The notes below the pieces were generated by a model. That model worked only from the letters and a program-made list of their open reading frames with translations. It had not been told where the DNA came from and searched no databases. The position numbers and the translations under genes were made by a program. 64,000 nucleotides of DNA from Acanthosoma haemorrhoidale (lineage: Eukaryota > Arthropoda > Insecta > Hemiptera > Acanthosomatidae). The DNA is taken from the NCBI GenBank assembly GCA_930367205.1, contig OV884012.1, positions 53,589,239 through 53,653,238 of the forward strand, written 5' to 3'. This document shows, in pieces, positions 58,781 through 64,000 of the stretch; positions within the stretch are counted from its first letter, which is position 1, and every line of letters begins with the position of its first letter.

Positions 58781-60060
58781 GAAGGGTAGCAGACTAACTA
58801 GGCAGCAGACTGACAATAGGGCAAATATAAAAGAACCAATCCTACACATGTGATTTAGAACTGCACAAAATGTAGTTAGAACTGCACGTTGAAAAACTGA
58901 TCTAAAACGTAGAGCAGATAGAGAAACGCGCTTGATGGAGATATATTTAAGCACTAGTAATATTATCATATTCAACGCCCCAAATATAGCTAAAATCAGT
59001 TATAACATCCTAGGCTATAAAATTATAGAAAAATGCAAGCGAGAGATGAGCATTGCTGAAATTTCGAACCAATAGTTTTTGACTTTATTTGGGCCTGCTG
59101 ATTTGTAGCTCTTGCAGACTTGTTACCTCTAGCACACTTGTTATCTTCTTTACTGATGCTGGTTACTTCGTTACTTGGGAGGTCTGTTCCCCGCGCATAT
59201 TTTATAACCAATATGCATCTTTCTTATAGAATTCTTCTTATCCACAGATCCCTTTACAATATTGTTGAGTGTCATTTGCAGTTGGGCAACTCTTTGGGTG
59301 GCCATGTTGTATTGATCCTTTGGATTAAACAATTGGTTCTGCTTCCTCCAGTTTTTAGCTTTTGTGTACCTTTTTATTCTATCCACATGTACTAAATGTT
59401 TTTGCTTTGAAATAGACCTTTCTGCTTTATTCTTTTAGTCCAAAACTATTGTTGTGCCAAGCTTTTCACGAATAATATTAAGTTTTCCTCTACTCTGATA
59501 TATTAGGACAAACATTACAAGGTAATATAATAACGTAACTTATACTCTGTCTGATTTAAACATTGTAAATGTTGTAGTACAGTAAAACAGACCTCTGTAA
59601 ATAATTATTCATGTTAATAAAGAGAGAGGCAAAACTAGTTCCCATACCACTGTTAAGAGAACTACAGCAAGTGAAGCCAGTTTTGATTGCCCGAAACAAA
59701 CGGCATTTTGACTGGCTGCTGTCGATGTCTGATTCTGGGATGACCGACATTCAGTTCAAGTTGACTCCACACCGTCCTAGTGGAATTATCTGGCTTTATC
59801 TCGCTAAAACTAGCCCTTCATTCCTAGCAACCTTTCATCCGGCACTGCCAGGCTCCACACCTTCCCAGAGGAATTCCCTGGCCACGACACACTTAAACTA
59901 GCACTTCTTTCACTGCTTCTGGGGTACCACACCTTCGTGGTGGCACCCCCCCCCATCCAGCGTCTTTCGCTTAACTATCGAACTATCAAAAGAAAATGGA
60001 GTCAGATAGATCAAAGATTTTAGCTGTCACTAAGCCTTTGTCAAGGCTAGAAGACCATAT
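58781..60060. other. Spacer possibly containing more of the same relic
   Basis: The minus-strand frame 58664-58975 continues upstream of the recognisable part with hydrophobic residues that may be decayed N-terminus. Bases 59600-59960 are G+C-richer and end with a C-run near 59946. No domain could be read. Confidence 0.35.
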
Positions 60061-61129
60061 AACTTTTTCTCCACCACCCGGCACATGAAAACTTCTCTGG
60101 TGACGTATCAACAACGGTAACGGCCCGACAACTGTGATTTTATCAATCCTACTCCTTGGTTTTGATAGGAATGTTCTGGTTTTTTGCTGATACTTTATGG
60201 TATCACCAATTCAAAGTTATCTTTATTTTAATCCTGATTTTCCATCATAGTTTTTAGCAGTCCAAGTTCCATTACAACAATTCGTGCTCCTGCATACACC
60301 CTTAATCAACATACTTAATCAAGAGTTATTCCTGATTTGATAAATGCATCAAGTTCTTCATTACCAGCTTTTACAGAACACAATGGTTTCTTGAATATGA
60401 TACTTTTGGTATTGTAGGTCTATTCCTTAACTTAGCCCTATCAAAATTAATGTGTCCCTATACATGATTTTTTTTATAATATATCTTATGGTTACTATAG
60501 TTTGTTTTCTATTATTTCCTAATAACTGCTTGAAGATAGCGACACCACATTCGACATGTGTTGTCTATCTTCTGCGAGATCTCTGGCAAACGCATTACCA
60601 GCTTCAATCTTGATGTTATTTATTTCTACTTCAGTCAAAAACTTATGCCACAGTATAACCCTAATTTGATTAGCAATTCTTTGAGATGATATTTTTATAT
60701 CCAGAGACTAGTCATTCCAAAAATGGATAATTCTATTGTGGTATCCAATTTTCTACTCTTCATTGTTTGTAGCCAAGAAATAAGCTCGGATCGCTATAAT
60801 ATTTATTATTAGTATATTTTATTATACTCACAAGCACTTTCAACAACCCAAGCTCCCATTACTGCCAAGTACTAATGATGCTGCCCATTAGGGTAGTGTC
60901 TGGTCTTCTGTTCCTAGGAACATCCACCATCAACAACCGAAAAGGGCAACGTGAGTTGAAAACGCTAGTAAACTAATATTTCGTACTACATAAAAATATT
61001 TTTTTTGCAGACATTGTTGTTAATGCATATAAGCATATTTTAAGCCAAGTAAACTGTGTCATCCAATAAATCAAACGTTACACACCAATATAACGTTAAA
61101 TAATCCATGTATTGCAGAGCCATGTTTAA
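60061..61129. other. Spacer, possibly decayed coding DNA
   Basis: Some minus-strand stretches (about 60050-60260 and 60500-60660) look coding-like over 50 or so codons, but I recognise no family. Otherwise AT-rich. Confidence 0.3.
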
Positions 61130-61760
61130 TGCTGCAGTCTCTATATTGATCCTACTCAGTATTCAACTTTTGTGACGGGGGAGTAATGTTGTCCAGCCAT
61201 CCGTAGGAGCTGGAGAACATTACCCCAGGGAAATGGAAGAAAGAAAAGCAAAGAGGCAGTCTGGACACCGCGCACGGCCAAATTCAATTTAGCTCCGGGA
61301 CAGGAGTGCCGTTTGGATTCCGACCTGCGCTAGAGAGGCGGGCTAGAATTTAAATCACAGATGGGGTGGGTCCCCCCCCCCCCCTGTGTGACCCCCGAAC
61401 TGATAAAGAACTGATAAGAAACCACCCCTTTAAAGATAGTGTGAAGTATTGCGGAGGCGATAAGTGGCCATGCCTCCAGCCTAAGTGTTTCCAGCTCCAG
61501 GATTAGCGGGGTCTATCTTCCATTAGATGATGCTGGCTCTAATCTTTCTCCATCTATAGCGAGGGCGAGGAAGGAGGAGGGGGAGTCCCTTTTCAAAAGA
61601 CACAACAGCTCGATTTACATTTAGAGCCGGATTAGGCTAGAGCGTCAGGGCAGTTCTTATGGACCATCTGCAACTCGGTGCTAAAGCCGCTCAAATCTAT
61701 TCAATGCCCTTAATCTATTTCCTACTCCATGATTGGTTTAGTTCCAGCAGTTAAATCATC
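61130..61760. other. G+C-rich island with GATA cluster, candidate enhancer
   Basis: Sharply bounded block of complex sequence, with a C-run near 61373-61384. Four GATA cores lie at 61402-61405, 61413-61416, 61435-61438 and 61459-61462 (TGATAA, TGATAA, AGATAG, CGATAA) in 61 bases, with another in reverse near 61513 (CTATC). No open frame spans it. Confidence 0.3.
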
Positions 61761-64000
61761 ACGATCTAGTTTCAATCAAACTTAAACGTTAAGTTTTCAA
61801 GGTAAGTAATGTTGTTTTCCACGTTGGAGTAAAGCTTTCAACGTTCTTTATCATACAACATCTTCGCATATTTCACAATAAAAATTACATTCTTGTATAA
61901 AAGTACGGGAAAAATATCAATAGCAGCTCAAAAAGATATATTTTGAACATCAACTTAACATTCTCAAGAAATGGATCTGACAACATATGTTTGTTGCTAT
62001 TATTTAAAACATGTTTGCCTTATTAGGATGCTAATATTAATATCAAATGCATTACTTCAACAATAATAAACTTTAGGGTCCAACTAGTTTGGTTTTGGCC
62101 AAATAAATTGCTGAACCATCACCGAAACCACTAATCTCCTACCTCTAGGTATTGCTTCTTTAGTTACATCAATCAGGTTATTATATTTCATTATATAGAT
62201 GTTTATAAATAAATATAGAATCGACCAGTGGTTTTTTTAAAGAGACTTGAAATTTTTCATTCTACTAAAGCCAAAAATAAACCTGTCCCCATGACAAAAA
62301 ATGATGGGTCATTGTAAAGTAATTAGGAACAAAAAAAATGTTTGCTTTTATATTGGGTAGGATATCGAATTAAAAAGTAGGCAATAGATTGTGCGCCATC
62401 GTTGGCCATTATCTTGTAAGAATAATCACATTGACAAAAATTAATAAAAAATTGTTTTTCTATACACTGAAAGTTCTTTATTCTGTAAAAAATTTAATAA
62501 TAGGCTATGAAAAAATAACAATCATAATATTATTTGAATAAATGATAAGTGGATCAGTTTTTTCTTCACTCAAAAAAGCTTATTTATTATCACAAGAGCT
62601 TTCTATATCTTATATGCTTTTTATAAAACACAATGCGTTTTGTGAAGTCAAAAAAATATAAAATAAATGGACATAGACTTTTATATTACTAAATACACTT
62701 ATTTGTTCAAAGAAAAAAACATATTGGCTCACCATTTATTCAAATACAAAGCCCAACCAGCAATAAACCCTTAATGATAATATTACTTCTGCTTAAATAT
62801 ATCTCCCTCGGCAGCAACGTTTAAATTGTTAATAAAGGTCACGTTAAATCCGGAAGACGAAATTAACTTCAATTCAAGCTAAGAGCTGTGTTGTTTAAGA
62901 TTTTAAATGGAAGTTACTGGCGGGCTGGCTAATGACCTTAATTAAAATCCCTTAAGTGTTTGAAAGTTCAATGCTTCTGTTAAATATGCTGGGAGTAAAG
63001 AGAACCCTAAGTAATATTAAGCAATGGCGGGGGATATTTCCAAACTTCACTATACAAAATATAGTCAACAAACGGAAAAAAAAGTGCTTGAAAAATAATT
63101 TTTTTAACTTTGAACCACGAGTTCATGGTTTGCTGTGAATTTATGTACAAGCGGGTTATTTCTTGGGATATCGGCTTCGGTAGATGAAGGAAAAGATTTT
63201 CATCAAATTTATTTGTAGAATGAGGCCTTAGATATGACTGGTAAATTTTTTAAGCAGTGAGCGGCTAACATCTTTCTGCCATCATCTAACCATCGCAAAC
63301 TAAGCCCTGATGCAGACATATATATATTTACAGTTCATTCACTTAAGATTCGATGAAATCTAGCATCTATCGTTCGTCAACCAAAGCCGATATACTAACG
63401 TGATAAATAAAATAAACATTATATTCATTTGTAACATTTTAAATTGTAATTATTCTTGTATGGCTATTGATTAGTTTTTATATGAGTACTTTTGCATTGA
63501 ATGAATACGATTCGTCATTCTTACAATATGTTGAAAATATCTGGACAAGACAAATCCTTCTTATTGAATTTTATGGGAAGTACTACAGCCTGAATGTAGA
63601 TGTTTCCACAAAACTCTTTTTAGTGCTGGACTACTTTCTGGGCTGCACAACGGAAATTGCAGAAATTTCCACACGGAATATGTTTATTTTTAAAAATAGC
63701 TAAATGTTTTAAACGTGACAATTTTACCAATTGCAACTTGTTGCCTCGATCCAATACTGAGATTTACAGATTAGTCTTCATATATAGAGGACATGTAGAA
63801 GTACACCTTACCAGGGAGGGCAGAACCTCCAAGAAAAGATTGTCCTCCCGAAAGGGGGCGATGCCCCGCCTTAGATATGCAACATTATGATCCTGAACCA
63901 GGATTTTTCGAAAAATAAAGCATGTAGAAGTCTCAAAAACCCAATCAAATCGCAAGACTTCACTAGCTGAGACTCGCGCAATGAACTCTTCAGTTTATAA
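61761..64000. other. AT-rich spacer
   Basis: A small complex block lies at 62870-62960 (GGCGGGCTGGCTAATGACC). Frames at 62956, 63467 and 63657 show no domain. The end of the window (63780-63900) is again more complex. No gene recognised. Confidence 0.4.

Noticed and set aside
60050..60660. Minus-strand coding-like stretches suggesting a retroelement integrase end
   Set aside because: No motif in conserved order could be confirmed; the resemblance is too weak.

Overview
This window reads as non-coding nuclear DNA of an arthropod, most likely an insect. It is AT-rich, holds no long intact open reading frame, and is littered with decayed transposons typical of insects: Jockey-type non-LTR retrotransposons, mariner and Tc1 DNA transposons, and small inverted-repeat elements. 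I recognise no host protein exon, tRNA, rRNA or CRISPR array. A hemimetabolous insect such as a hemipteran would fit, but that is a weak guess.

Layout. 1-13.4 kb is mainly AT-rich spacer with a 200-bp CT microsatellite (571-798), an inverted-repeat element with perfect 39-bp ends (1653-1919), three diverged direct repeats (4595-5895) and two tiny 3'-end fragments of a Jockey element (6440, 10478). 13.4-17.6 kb is the longest copy of that Jockey element, on the minus strand, with recognisable gag-like ORF1 and endonuclease/reverse transcriptase ORF2, both broken, and nine 36-bp tandem units in its 3' UTR. 23.65-24.72 kb holds two more copies lying head to head, and 39.85-40.34 kb another with a 14-bp target-site duplication. 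28.9-30.6 kb holds two different mariners side by side, both with the catalytic middle deleted. 37.1-37.5 kb is the N-terminal end of a Tc1-type transposase. A second non-LTR family is present twice (41.8-42.36 kb and 53.86-54.75 kb, both minus strand), and two further reverse-transcriptase scraps lie at 25.2 kb and 52.9-53.2 kb. 57.8-58.8 kb is a broken copy of a repetitive, functionally unknown arthropod protein.

Between these, AT-rich spacer alternates with islands of 200-700 bp of higher G+C and high complexity (for example near 3.4, 18.5, 28.3, 38.9, 40.6, 44.0, 44.7, 50.7, 57.0 and 61.4 kb). These look like candidate cis-regulatory modules in a large intergenic or intronic interval; this is inference from composition. 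The strongest single signal is at 50549-50866, where nine copies of the Pho/YY1 core GCCAT (both strands) sit in about 320 bp, with a GAGAG site, resembling a Polycomb response element or a YY1-bound element. No gene pathway can be reconstructed; the window is best seen as a regulatory and transposon-filled gene desert.
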